Shown: in pieces, positions 24,385 to 36,442 of the stretch
Layout of the letters: every line of letters starts with the position of its first letter
Position numbering within the stretch: position 1 is the stretch's first letter
From: Corbicula japonica
Taxonomy: Eukaryota; Mollusca; Bivalvia; Venerida; Cyrenidae
Assembly (NCBI GenBank): GCA_038501625.1
Contig: JAZAYU010000198.1
Location: 434,001-498,000 of the forward strand
Reading direction: 5' to 3'
Length of the DNA stretch: 64,000 bases
Program-made: the position numbers and the translations under genes
Notes under the pieces: generated by a model
What the model was told of the DNA's origin: nothing
Databases searched by the model: none
What the model saw: the letters and a program-made list of their open reading frames with translations, nothing else

Positions 24385-24489
24385 AAAAGCCAACAGTGCA
24401 AATCCTGATCAGATGGCATGCATGTGCCGGCTGATCTGGATCTACTCTCTTTGTCCATGCCATAAAAAGTATATTTGGTGAAAAGGGTT
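24385..24489. repeat. Half copy of family A fold-back
   Basis: Carries GCAAATCCTGATCAGATGGC and GCCGGCTGATCTGGATC; ends GGTGAAAAGGG. Confidence 0.6.
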
Positions 24490-25548
24490 CAAACCAAAAT
24501 TGATCTACATAGTTAAATCTATTCTGACAAAAAGATGCATGTAACAGGTATGGGTTTTGGTAGGGAGAAAATACAGGCTAATCATAAACAAGTGCGCTCT
24601 AGGCATATATACTGTAACTGAATTAGGTCCAAAATGGAATTGCAACTTGAATGCGAACATAAGGATGAGGTGGAGATGGGGGAAGCATTCAAATCCAATA
24701 GATGGGGGGAAGCATAAAAATGCACTAATTGCCGGAATCCCATAATTGATCACAGATATCAAACCATGAGTCTCACTATTAAAAAGAAATCGGCATTACT
24801 ACATGACAAATGCCTTCAATACAGAAGATTTCTATGTTATTTTAATTTTCAGCAACAATTACAATCACAATTCCATTATGTAGACCTTAAATATGAGATG
24901 CAGCTGTAAATTGAACATAGCAAGAGTCCTTGACTTCTTGTTCAGTGCTTGTATGAAAATAATTTTAAAGAGGCTACATTACATTTCCATGAATTACAGA
25001 GTTTGTCTTAAGTCAATTAGGTATTTCAATACTGCACATTTGGGTAAATAGTCATGACCACTTGTCTCTAAGATCTAAGATAATGAATTGCATACCACAT
25101 GACACTGACCTTGAAACTAGTTAATGCATATTCAATAAGTAGAATTTGAGTCAGTTTTAAACAAGTTGACACCATATTTTGCTTATATTTATGAACAACT
25201 GCTGACAATAGGCATTAAGCTACATAAAACTGTCACCTGATGCACCAAGGTTGCTGGAAGTGTGTGTGTCAATCTCTGATAAATGAAACATGTATTGTTT
25301 TGGAATGGACTCCAATTCTTCCCAAATAACCAAATTTTGCGTAAGTTTCTGTTAAAATATGAATACCCAATCTTATGTATTTATATATATTTTTTAATTT
25401 TGGCCCTACCTCATTTTTGCATGGCATTTTCCAACAAAAATAATTCAATATCCTCTGCAGTTAATTACTGAAAGCAATAATCAATAACCCATCGTCTACC
25501 TCAATGCACATTATAATAACAACAATTGTTATCAATGGGCTAGGTAAA
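24490..25548. other. Non-coding, nothing recognised
   Basis: No supported gene, RNA or repeat. Confidence 0.4.
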
Positions 25549-27575
25549 TAAAACAAGAGGGCCATGATGGCCCTGTATCGCTCACCTGAGTACAAAAGTA
25601 CTTTCAGCTTTACCCCAGGGCCAACATTTAAATAATGCTGGTATAGGGTCTCTTTACAATACTCAACACGAAATATCTAAGGTCTAGTTGCATTAGTTTC
25701 AGAGAACAAGGGGTGTACATGTAGTTTGACACTAGCAAACATTCTACATGTCTTCAGTTCTTACTATTTAGCTCTATGTAAAAATTGATATGCCCCTGGG
25801 TGGGGCCAATTCGAGCCTGGGGTCATGATATGCATAAACGTGGTAAAGGTCCACAAAGTGATGTTACATGTAAAAATTCTAAGCTCTATGTGTTATGGTT
25901 CTAGAGAAGAAGACTTTTACAAGATTTTTCCTATATAATTCTATGTAAAATGGGCGACCCCTGTGGCGGGGCCAATTTTGACCCAAGGGCCATAATTTGA
26001 ACAACTTTGTTAGAGGTCCATTAGACAATGTTTCATGCCAAATATCTAACCTCTAGCCATTGCGGTTTTGGAGAAGAAGGTGTTTTTAGTTTTTGCTATA
26101 TATTGATATATACTGAAAGGATAAAGAAACGCAGGGTAACATTTGTTCCGATATATTAAGAACGCGTTCTCCAAATAAAGTGAAACTTTGTGTATTGAGT
26201 TATTAGGTCATGATACACCTTAACATGTGTCGAAAGTGAATAAAACTTGTCTCCACTGCCTCAGTGTAAACCGTCGTGGAGCATGAGCTTTCGAACCTGC
26301 CTATCCAATTGTTACCCTGCGTTTCTTTATCCTTTCAGTATATAAGGAAAACCCATGACCTCTGGGGCGGGGCAAATTTTGACCCCAGGGCCATAATTTG
26401 AACAACTTTGTTAGAGGTCTATTAGACATTGTTTCAAGCCAAATATCTAACCTCTGGCCAGTGCGGTTTCGGAGAAGAAGATTTTTTAAGTTTTTGCTAT
26501 ATATTGATATAAGGAAAACCCATGACCTCTGGGGCGGGGCAAATTTTGACTCCAGGGCCATAATTTGAACAACTTTGTTAGAGGTCCATTAGACAATGTT
26601 TCATGCCAAATATCTAACCTCTGGCCATTGCGGTTTCGGAAAAGAAGATGTTTTAAGTTTTTGCTATATACTGATATAAGGAAAACCCATGACCTCTGGG
26701 GCGGGGCAAATTTTGACCCCAGGGCCATAATTTGAACAACTTTGTTAGAGGTCCATTAGGCAATGTTTCATGCCAAATATCTAACCTCTGGCCATTGCGG
26801 TTTCGGAGAAGAAGATTTTTTAAGTCTTTGCTTTATATTGATATAAGGAAAACCCATGACCTCTGGGGCGGGGCAAATTTTGAACCCAGGGCTATAATTT
26901 TAACAATCTTAGTAGAGGACCACTAGGTGATGCTACACACCAAATATCAAAGTTCTAGGCCTTACAGTTTCAGAGAAGAAGATTTTTTTAAGTTTTTGCT
27001 ATATATTGATATAAGGAAAACCTATGACCTCTGGGGCGGGGCAAATTTTGACCCCAGGGCCATAATTTGCATAACTTTGTTAGAGGTCCATTAGACAATG
27101 TTTCATGCCAAATATCTAACCTCTGGCCACTGCAGTTTTGGAGAAGAAGATTTTTTAAGTTTTTGCTATATATTTATAAGGAAAACACATGACCCCACCC
27201 GGGCGGGGCCAATTTTGACCCCAGGGCTATAATTTGAACAATCTTGGTAGAGGACCACTAGGTGATGCTACACACCAAATATCAAAGTTCTAGGCCTTAC
27301 GGTTTCAGAGAAAAAGATTTTTAAAAATTTCATGTTCAAAATCTATTTTTATCCTCTGTGACCTAGATAGGCAATGGACTGGAACCATTTGAACAAGTTT
27401 GGTAAAGCTTCATGCAAGTAACATTCCTGCCAAGTTTCAGCAAGATTGGCCCAGGAGTTCAGGAGAAGAAGTCGTTTGAAGAAAAAGTTGACGACGCACG
27501 GACGGACGACAGAAAACGGACATCAGGCGATCACAAAAGCTTGCCATGAGCACTTCGTGCTCAGGTGAGCTAAAA
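25549..27575. mobile_element. Array-bearing non-autonomous element (family D)
   Basis: Left end AAGAGGGCCATGATGGCCC with CGCTCACCTGAG; right end CTCAGGTGAGCTAAAA, so CTCACCTGAG is inverted between ends. Internally about seven units of roughly 168 bp repeat GGGGCGGGGCAAATTTTGAC, CAGGGCCATAATTTGAAC and GGTTTCGGAGAAGAAGAT. The tail has GACGGACGACAG. Long frames on the minus strand here are array shadows. Confidence 0.8.
26111..26340. mobile_element. Nested 230-bp MITE with 30-bp perfect inverted ends
   Basis: Starts TACTGAAAGGATAAAGAAAC and ends GTTTCTTTATCCTTTCAGTA; the inverted ends agree for about 31 bases. It splits one unit of the surrounding array. Neighbouring units show the empty site TTGATATAAGG, so TATA (or TA) was duplicated on insertion. 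Probably a Tc1/mariner-type MITE. Confidence 0.9.
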
Positions 27576-27782
27576 ATAGACATTTTACAAACAAGAATTA
27601 TTTTCAATCATTTAATCAAATCAATAATCAGTACTTACACTTTGCACTTAACCTAAACTATTATACCAGTTTATCATTTCTATGCATAAAATGTATCAAA
27701 TTTATCACATCAATTATAAGGACGTACTTTCACATATGCAAGGAGAGATGTGTCCCATGTGCAGTATAAGAATGTTGACGAG

Positions 27783-27790
27783 TGACGTCA
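27783..27790. promoter_or_regulatory. Perfect palindromic cAMP-response element
   Basis: TGACGTCA, 105 bp upstream of the THAP start codon and inside a short GC-richer patch. A plausible CREB/ATF site in the promoter of that exon; function inferred from the motif only. Confidence 0.5.
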
Positions 27791-27809
27791 CGCGCACTTG
27801 CTAAAGTTA

Positions 27810-29363
27810 CATGCGCACTGGCTGGTTGGCAAAATTAGCGTATTATGTAGTGAAATCAGAGCGTAAATATTTGCATAAATAAACAAAAATAGACATGCCT
27901 GTCAGTTGTAGCGCTCCAGCATGTACAAAAAGGTACGAGAAGGGATCAGATATTTTGTTCTTTCGGTTTCCAAAGGATCAAGAGAGACTGAAAAAGTGGC
28001 AAATTGCGATGAGACAGGTATGTCTCACCGGTATCAGGACATCTCGACCCCTTACCATTTCCACCCCTACTTATTTCCTGAGACATTTTGACACCTTGCC
28101 ATTTCGACCCCTGATTTGAAGACACTTCGACCACTACCTGGTTGGACACTTTGACCCCTACTTTAAAAACATAATATGTAACAATATTTTTAAACTTATA
28201 ACTTGTTTATTTTAAGGATAAATATCGAGCTTATGTTTGTTGGCAGTTTAAAGACACTTCAAAAAGGTAGTTCACATACTAATTAAAGACAATTAAAATC
28301 AATGCGTTTAAAATACAACATTTTTTTCTAATTGTCCAATTCAGACTGGATAATAAGTGGATGATTATCATTTAAGGTCTCAATTTTAGAATAAAATACT
28401 AGCAGATTTGTCGGGCCTGTCAAAACTTCTTCATTGTAAATCCTGAGATTTGTATGAATACTTTAATGATGATGATGATGATGGTGTTGTTGTTTTTTGT
28501 TGCTGCTATGAACTATAACTATGACTTAAATAAAAATGATGACGATGATTGCCGTGTTTGTTAGAAATTGTTAAATAACTTGTTTTAAAAAATGATTTAT
28601 GGAATATTTTAGCGCTATTTTTTTTATTTTCTGCAGACTTATTTTAAAAATTTAAGAATGAACACGGATCATGCATGCAGAAAATGTTACATCGATGCCC
28701 CTGGTTAATTTATGACATGTGCATTGTACGAGTATAGTTGTGCCAGAGGAAAATGTCACTCACGACGGTCGCCGCATTATCTCGTAATAAACAGGAAATG
28801 TGCGACTGTGCAGTAAAAAAACTGTAATGTTCGTTACACAAATTAAAATTATGAACAAATAATTGATATATTTTGAACTTAAACGGATATTTTAACTATA
28901 AATTCAGGTATTTGGTAATTATAAAGTATATCTTCAAGTTGAAAAAATAACTCCAACGATGGTTTTTGGCAAGATGCTACATCATACCATCCATTTATAA
29001 GACACAATCAAGAGCTGTTTGCCAATTGTCTCTTGATTTATGTTTCTTAAATGTATTGTAATATTTTTGTTATATTATGTTTCGCATATTACAAATTGTT
29101 GTTTTTTTTTCGCTTAATCTGAATTATTCTATAGCTAATACCTTTTATCCAAATAATAAGTTTAAAAATCAGGTTTTATTTTAATTTATTTAGCTTTTTA
29201 TCATAAAACATACAACTTTTTGGTCCTTTATAGCTTTATCTTCAATCTTCAATTAAAACTACTATTCCACTCTGAATGAGGAGAATTCTTGTAGAAAGTA
29301 GTCATTGTTTGGTTTACCTAACAGTTCCAGAAACGATATTTTGCCAACCAGGTACTGCGCATG
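27810..29363. mobile_element. Possible THAP-transposon remnant bounded by inverted repeats
   Basis: CATGCGCACTGGCTGGTTGG plus CAAAAT on the left matches, in reverse, a 26-bp stretch on the right with three mismatches. The THAP exon lies just inside the left end. No catalytic domain and no clear target duplication are visible. P or Kolobok type would fit the THAP domain. Confidence 0.45.
27895..28017 (+). CDS. THAP-domain first exon, rest of gene not found
   Basis: The 41 codons from ATG at 27895 read MPVSCSAPACTKRYEKG... and FFRFPKDQERLKKWQIAMRQ. They match the first half of a THAP zinc-finger domain: the N-terminal Met-Pro, the first Cys pair C-X4-C, and the FRFPKD and W-X3 motifs. A GT donor (GTATGT) follows at 28018. 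THAP domains bind DNA and occur in host transcription factors and in P-element and Kolobok transposases. The second half (the Cys-X2-His pair and AVPTIF-type end) is not visible downstream within 1.5 kb, so this is either a gene with a distant exon or an orphan exon. Flanking inverted repeats at 27810-27835 and 29338-29363 favour a transposon remnant. Confidence 0.75.
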
Positions 29364-29970
29364 CGTGTAAACAATAACAATCAACGTTCGTATAGATAAC
29401 CTGGTGCTGGTATGTCTAATAATTTTAATTAAGGTACTTCATACTTGCTCATAATACAGTTGTACTAATGATGAGCTGTGAAAATTAAACTATTATTTTT
29501 TCAACAATTTCCAAACAAACTGTTATTATATTGTTACAAACAGATGAATATTGATAATAGTCGGGACACAGCTTTAAATGATTGTACCGTGCCATACTAA
29601 CACATTTCTGCTTAGTGATTGCATCCAGCGTAATGTAGCGTGATAAAACTGATTGGGAATAAACAAATGAATACACAAGCGTAAGACTTATTGATGACAG
29701 CTTAGACCATAACTCGAAAATTCTATCACGGTAAAATGAATAACGAATAACGTTAATCTAAATTTGCAACAAGAGTGGTAAACAGGGTCCCTTGATACAT
29801 GTACATGCCGGCGTTTTTCTTTGATCGGTGTCCCATGCAAACGACAAATAAAACTTATACCGTACGCGTTATTATTGAATCTTAAGTTATGTATGTGTAT
29901 TTGAGGTAACATTAATGAAGACACAGAGGTATAAACTTGTATGCCGCCCTCAATAGTACCTGGAATCTAG
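28018..29970. other. Non-coding after THAP exon
   Basis: 28021-28165 is a short degenerate repeat of the type GACACTTCGACC-CCTA. A small GAT/GTT microsatellite is at 28465-28500. No further exon is recognised. Confidence 0.4.
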
Positions 29971-30194
29971 ATCATTAAGGTATCGCAAACATTGCAAATG
30001 GCGAAAACAGGCTAAAATTTCAAACAAGAGCCAGTCGGAAACGACTGCAAGCTTGACTATTCGAAGTCAGACATATTTAAGCTCATTTTAAACTGGGCTT
30101 CGTTCAAACTGGAGAGTGATTCAGGAGTTTATGACACCCAACACACACATGAACAAAAGTTTCATAATCCAAGTTATGAAATCAATAAATTTTA

Positions 30195-30530
30195 CGTGGT
30201 GGTGGTGGTGGATGTGGTGGGTGGTGGTGGTGGTGGTGGGTGGTGATGGGTGGTGGTGGTGGTGGTGGGTGGTAGTAGGTGGTGGTGGTGGGTGGTGGTG
30301 GTGGGTGGTAGTGGTGGTGGGTGGGTGGGTGGTGGTGGGTGGTGATGGGTGGGTGGGAGGGGGGTGGTGGTGGTGGGTGGTGGTGGTGGATGTGGTGGGT
30401 GTTGGTGGTGGTGGGTGGGTGGGTGGTGGGTGGTGGGTGGTGGTAGTGGTTGGTGGTGGTGGTGGTGGTGGTGGTTGGTGGTGGGTGGTAGTGGGTGGTG
30501 GGTGGTGGGTGTGGTGGGCATACATAGTCA
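30195..30530. repeat. GGT/GGGT microsatellite, about 335 bp
   Basis: Almost unbroken GTGG, GGTGGT and GGGTGG on the plus strand with scattered A interruptions. Open frames of up to 149 codons on either strand arise only from composition (poly-Trp/Val/Gly or poly-Pro/Thr/His). Runs of GGG could form G-quadruplexes on the plus strand. Confidence 0.95.
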
Positions 30531-30631
30531 GGGTCATGATAGTGAACAACTTTCAAAAGCTATAGTACAAGAAGTATGAAAGTAACTAGCTTTCACACAA
30601 ACTTTAACCTGAAATTCTACGTAAACAAGCA

Positions 30632-32786
30632 AATTCGTTGAATTTATATCCCCCGCCGAATACTGGTTGTTACTAACATAACAGCTGAAGACATAGGGCT
30701 TTATTTCGATATTTATCATGGATGTCAAAAAAGGTGAAAAAAAAACTTCAGATATAAAAAAAAACAGAATATAAAAATAAGACTAAAAGTCTTCAAAGTG
30801 TTGAAATGAAGAATGCAGTAGTAAAAATATAGCGCTTTATTTAATATAAATCCATGCAGAAGTTGCATAGAAGTGGCATGGAAACGAATACTAATCTATA
30901 TGCATAGTGCATAACTTATCAAAGGGCCATAACTGTGTTAAATGGTCAGACCAGAACAAGACAAAAATATGGGCATCTTGTCTTGGTATTGATGGTTTCC
31001 ATAGATTCCTGCCGAGAAATAGCAAGGAAATAAATACTGCCCTACATGCAAAATGCATAATTTATCAAAGGGCCATAACTCTGTGTTAAAGGATCTGACT
31101 GAAACAAGATGACAATATGCGCGTCTCCTTTTTGTATTGATGGTTCCCAGAAAGTTTCATTAAAATCCACCCAGTAGTTGCAGAGAAATAGTGCAGAAAC
31201 AAATTCTGCTCTATATGCATAATACATTAGTTATCAAAGGGCAATAACTCTGTGTTAAATAGTCTGACCGGAACAAGACCGGAACAAGATGACAAAATGT
31301 GCATCTCATCTCAGTATTGATGTTTCCCAGAAAGTTTCATTTCAATCCATCAAGAACTTGCAAAGAAATAGAGCGGAAACAAATACTTCTCTATATGCAT
31401 CATACATAAGTTATCAAAGGGCAATAACTCTGTGTTACAGTCCAGCTGGAAAAAGATAACAATATACACATCTGTTATGGTTCTCAGAAAGATTAATTGA
31501 AATCCATCCAGTAGTTGCAGAGAAATAGGGGAAATGAATACTGCTCTATAATATGCATAATGCATTAGTTATCAAAGGGCCATAACCCTGTGTTAAATAG
31601 TCTGACGGGAACAAGAGGGTGATATGCCCATTTCCTCTTGGTATAGATGGTTTCCAGAAAGTGTTTCATTGAAATCCATCCAAAAGTTGCACGGAAACAA
31701 ATACTGCTCTATATGCATAATGCATAAGTTATCAAAGGGCCATAACTCTGTGATAAACAGTCTGACCGGAACAAGACAATGATATGTGCAGCTCTTCTTG
31801 GTATTGATGGTTTCAAGAAAGTTTCATTGAATTCCATTCAGTAGTTGCAGAGAAATAGCTGGGAAATGAATACTACTCTATATGCATAATGCATAAGTTA
31901 TCAAAGAGCCGTAACTCTGTGTTTAACGGTCTGACCAGAACAAGATCATGATATGCACATCTCCTCTTGTTATTGATGGTTCTCAGAAAGATTTATTGAA
32001 ATCCATCCAGTAGTTGCAGAGAAATAGCGCAGAAATGAATACTACTCTATATGCATAAAACATAAGTTATCAAAGGGCAATAACTCTGTGTTAAACAGTC
32101 TGACTAGAACAAGACAATGACATGCGCATCTCTTCTTGGTATTGATGGTTTTCAGAAAGTTTCATTGAAATACATTCAGTAGTTGCAGAGAAATAGCAAG
32201 GAAATGAATACTGCTCTATATGCATAATGCATAAGTTATCAAAGGGCCGTAACTCTGTGTTCAACAGTCTGACTTGAACAAGACGACAACATGCGCATCT
32301 CCTCTCGGTATTGATGGTTCTCAGAAAGATTCATTGAAATCCATCTGGTAGTTGCAGAGAAATGGCACAGAAATGAATACTGCACTATATGCATAATGCA
32401 TAAGTTATCAAAGGGCAATAACCCTGTGTTAAATAGTCTGATGTCAACAAGACGACGATATGCGCATCTCCTCTTGGTAAAGATGGTTTTCAGCAAGTTT
32501 CATTGAAATCCATACGGTAGTTGCAGAGAAATAGCGCTGAAACAAACACTGCTCTATATACATAATGCATAGTTTATCAAAGGGCCATAACTCTGTGTTA
32601 AATGGTCTGAACGGAACAAGACGACGATATGCGCATCTCCTCTTGGTACTGATGGTTCCCACCAAGTTTCATTGAAATCCATACGGTAGTTGCAGAGAAA
32701 TAGCGCGGAAACGAATACTGCTCTATATACATAATGCATAGGTTATCAAAGGGCCATAACTCTGTGTTAAATGGTCTGACCGGAAC
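30632..32786. mobile_element. Array-bearing element (family E), truncated copy
   Basis: Left end AATTTATATCCCCCGCCGA, shared with the copy at 56660. It is followed by about a dozen units of roughly 165 bp with AAGGGCCATAACTCTGTGTT, GGAACAAGAC, TTGATGGTT and GTAGTTGCAGAGAAATAG. Breaks off at CTGACCGGAACAAA without the right end present at 59336. Confidence 0.85.
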
Positions 32787-33306
32787 AAATTCCCGACGTT
32801 TTTGGTCAGAGCGTTCTGATTGGTAGAACTATTGACGTATTCTGGGAAATACTTTGCACACAAATTGTTCGACCAATCCGAACGCTCCTAACAAAAGCGT
32901 ATGGGATTTCCGGAAGTCGCACGGTGGTGAAGAATCTATGAAAAAATAACCTGCATTTCGGAGGCCGTTTTTTTGTTGAATAGTACGCGTATTTCGAGCT
33001 TTTGGTAAAACTTTTTGACATTTACTGTTAGATCATACCCTCTTGCGTTGAACCAAACAGCTGTCGGGCTGGAACTCACAGTATTGTAGGACAAACAGCC
33101 TCTCGAACGGGGCTAAGGTCTGGAGCCGTTCCTGACCATTATTCAATTATATACATAGAAATATATTTTTAGAATTCGATTTTGGCGGTGTATTTTCGCA
33201 TATTTTAATAGAATGGAATAATATTAGCGACTTGACACCATTTTTTTTTTAAATAGTGCGTATTAGTAAGGGTTGGCAGGGGGTGGGGCGGCTGGTCAAG
33301 CGCCAG
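32787..33306. other. Non-coding, short imperfect inverted repeat
   Basis: AGCGTTCTGATTGGTAGAAC and GTTCGACCAATCCGAACGCT face each other at about 32809-32828 and 32868-32887. Nothing coding. Confidence 0.4.
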
Positions 33307-33413
33307 TGGTTAGGGTTTTCAAGAAATTCAAGAAAATCTTACTTCCTGGTTCAAAGTGAAAGTAGAAAGTGAAAGTAGGAAGTAAGTTTTCATGATTGAT
33401 AACCCTAACATTA
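33307..33413. mobile_element. Small fold-back
   Basis: GGTTAGGGTTTTCA with AATCTTACTTCCT on the left faces AGGAAGTAAGTTTTCA and TGATAACCCTAAC on the right. The centre is GTGAAAGTAGAAAGTGAAAG. About 107 bp, non-coding. Confidence 0.7.
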
Positions 33414-33711
33414 TTTTGACGGATTGGCACTAAACATTGTGGACCAGCATATACTTATTTCAGGTATGAGTTGCTTTGGTGTATTGTTCATGGCTTTCAG
33501 AGTTCTCATGCAAATGGTTTTTCTTTTGTTTTAGTATGTCCTTGGTAATTAGAACATGAATTAGACTAAATTGAGCTTGCAAACATTTACTACATCCATA
33601 GCTAAATACATTTATTTACTAAAATCTAGGTGGCAATAAGTATTTCCCCCAAAATTCATTTTTTGAAATTTTAGCCTGTTTTCGCCATTTGCAATGTTTG
33701 CGACCTCTTAA

Positions 33712-34884
33712 TGTCTAAATATTTCTGATAATAGGACTTTTTCTTACGGGGTTTACAAATTGTTGCGCAAAGCATAGATACCGACGACCTAGCTTTGAAA
33801 AATAATTGTGCAATTATTTTCAACTGATGTATAGTTTAAAATGCGACAAAAATTGCTGCCGAAAATCTTCATCAACACAGCGAAAGTCTTAGTTGGGTAA
33901 GTGCACATAATTTCGGATAGTCCGAATTTCGGATACGAATTTTGAACACTTATTAAATCTAAAATCAATTAAAGAACCTGAATTATATGTTTTATGTATC
34001 TGCAAGACAGCTAATGATGAATCAGTTAAATATATAAAATTGAATGAAGAAATATAAAACTGTTTCAGTGTCAAAAAACAGTCCATTTATGATACCCGAA
34101 TTCCAGTTTGATATCACATGTATGCAGTTTTAGCAGGTTTTCACTATTTTAAGTAATAGCACTTTTTACCAGCTAGATCCTTTAAAATTCAAAAGGATTA
34201 AGCTTATAGCATTATGCATTTCTAACTTTTGCTTGTGATTTTCATTTCTCAAAAATACAATTTAATTTTTAAAGCAGCAACTAAATAATCTAAAAGAAAA
34301 GCATGTACATAACTTGTACAATTAAAATGTAAAGCATTCTTTTTCGAAACAAAATCATGTTATCGCGGTTTGCCCTTCCTGTGAGCAGTCAGCACCCTGC
34401 CCCTTTATTGTGCCACCCTGCCCCTTTTTGAGGTCTAGAATTATCCCTAGATCTGCATTATAAACCAGAACAAGAGGCAAAAACACAGTTTTAATGAGAT
34501 TAAATTCAGAAAGAATAAATTAACGAAGTTTTTATGACTTAACCTTAAGATTAGCCTATTGCATTTTAGCAATCAATCACCGGCGACCTCGGAACACACC
34601 GAGCTGGGCCCCAGAAAATGGACAAGGTCGCGAAAATGTGTTACTAAACCGGTTAGGCACCAGTGTTATGCTCAAATGTCGTTTGTGACGATTTTCAAAG
34701 CAAATAATCATTCCGTATCTTTTCAAAGAAATTAAAGAACAAATAACCCTCTCGCTACAAATGAAAATTTCAGAAAAACAAGCAAACAAAAAATTACCGG
34801 AAGTTTGTTTCGACTCGCAGCGGTGTCGACGTTAGCATTTAAAATCATGATCTAGTTCATCAGGTTAGACTGGGTATAGCTAGA
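33712..34884. other. Non-coding, nothing recognised
   Basis: AT-rich. CACCCTGCCCCTTT occurs twice at about 34390-34430. No gene supported. Confidence 0.4.
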
Positions 34885-36080
34885 TACCGAAAATAGCCTC
34901 TTTTCGCGAAAATAACCCAAAGTGATCGAAAAGAGCCTCTATTTTTTTTTTTTGTTAAATATTTTTAAAAGATACCAAGTTTATTTGCTTAAACATATAA
35001 TTTCTCGATTATTTTCATATTTTTTTTATTCTAATTGACTTTGGTTTTGATTTATGGCTAAATTTAAGAATAACATATGCTGTCGAAAAGAGGTTCGGGA
35101 TCGAAAAGAGCTTGTAATATGTATAAATAATCAATTTAACATAGTGTTTTCTTATTAATTATTTGCAAAATGTATGCTCAAAATAATTAATCATGAAATT
35201 AAAGAGAAAATTTTAATAATAATGTTGCAAAAACCCTCTTTATGTACTGGATAATTGCTATTTTCGCGAGTATAACTGGATCGAAAAGAGCCTCAGGATC
35301 GAATAGAGCTTGTAATATGTATAAATGAGCAATTAAACATAGTGTTTTCTTATTAATTATTTGCAAAATGTACGCTCAAAAGTACGCATGAAATTAAAGA
35401 GAAAATTTTAATAATAATGGTGCAAAATACCTCTTTATATACTGGATAATTGCTATTTTCGCGAGAATAACCGGATCGAAAAGAGCCTCAGGATCGAAAA
35501 GAGCATGTAGTATATATTAATAATATATAAAAGATTGTGTTTTCTTCTAAATTAATAGCAAAATGTGTGCTTCAATTAATTAATAATGAAATAAAGGGGA
35601 ATTTTAATAATAAAGGTGCAAAAAAAACTTTTTTATGTAACGGATATATGCTATTTTCACGCGAATAATCCACCCGAAAAGAGCCTCCGGATCGAAAAAA
35701 GCATTGAATATTCGTAAATAGTCAATAAAAGATTGTGCTTTCTTCTGAATTATTTGCAAAATATATGCTTCAATAATTAATCAAATAATAAAAGAGAAAA
35801 TTTTTGTTTTTGTACTGGCTAAATACTATTTTCGCGACAATAACCCGATCGAAAAGAGACTCGGGATCGAAAAAGGCATTGAATATTTATATTTAATCAA
35901 GTTAAGATGGTGTTTCTTATTTATTTTTTTTGTTAAATGTTGGTTAAGAGTAATTACTCAAAAAGTAACAGATGAAATTTGGTAATAATGACATAAAAAG
36001 CTCTGTATGTACTTAATAATGGCTATTTTCGCGAGAATAACCCAATTGAAAAACGGCCTGTGAATCGGAAAGAGAAAAAC
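34885..36080. repeat. Left subterminal repeats
   Basis: Five or six degenerate units of about 180-200 bp contain CGCGAGAATAACC, GATCGAAAAGAGCCTC and GGATCGAAAAGAGC, separated by AT-rich spacers. These are candidate transposase-binding sites. Confidence 0.8.
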
Positions 36081-36442
36081 GGTTGTGTTTGTTTTATAAA
36101 AATCGAGAGTGTTCAGTTATAGTTGAAAAAGCATACTTTAAGATATGTAAGTTCAACTATATCCAGGCCATACCACGTGGAGGAACTCTCGCCATGGCCC
36201 ATAATTTGCGTTTTTGATATGCCCAAAGTTTCTAATAAAAAATATCTATCCTAAGTATTAAGTGTTCATGAACAAGCACTTTACTATATAATATGTTAAG
36301 ACCAGAGTCATCGTAATTAACACTTTTTTGCGCGATTATTGATCTTTCCAAAGTTCTTTAAGCACAACACTGTAAAACGCTTTAATTTCGCGAATAAAAC
36401 CAGTCGGCGTGTACAACACCCGGTGAGGCTGGAAGACCTCCA

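Larger units (their letters stand above)
29975..33711. mobile_element. Region enclosed by about 45-bp inverted repeats
   Basis: GCAAACATTGCAAATGGCGA with AAACAGGCTAAAATTTCAAA at 29985-30023 recurs in reverse at 33667-33707. The repeats start CATTAAG, and the outer flanks TCTAGAT and TCTAAAT are a possible imperfect target duplication. It encloses the GGT tract and a truncated family E element. No coding sequence. Confidence 0.5.

Noticed and set aside
23924..24463. 179-codon minus-strand frame
   Set aside because: Runs through a family A arm and the hairpin; its start reads repeat sequence and no domain is seen.
26301..26728. Minus-strand frames with QNLPRPRGHGFSLY
   Set aside because: Arise from the family D array and cross the nested MITE.
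30116..30579. Overlapping long open frames on both strands (up to 149 codons)
   Set aside because: They are produced by the GGT repeat; composition is Trp/Val/Gly or Pro/Thr/His only.
33311..33320. Telomere-like TTAGGG
   Set aside because: A single occurrence that belongs to the arms of a small fold-back.
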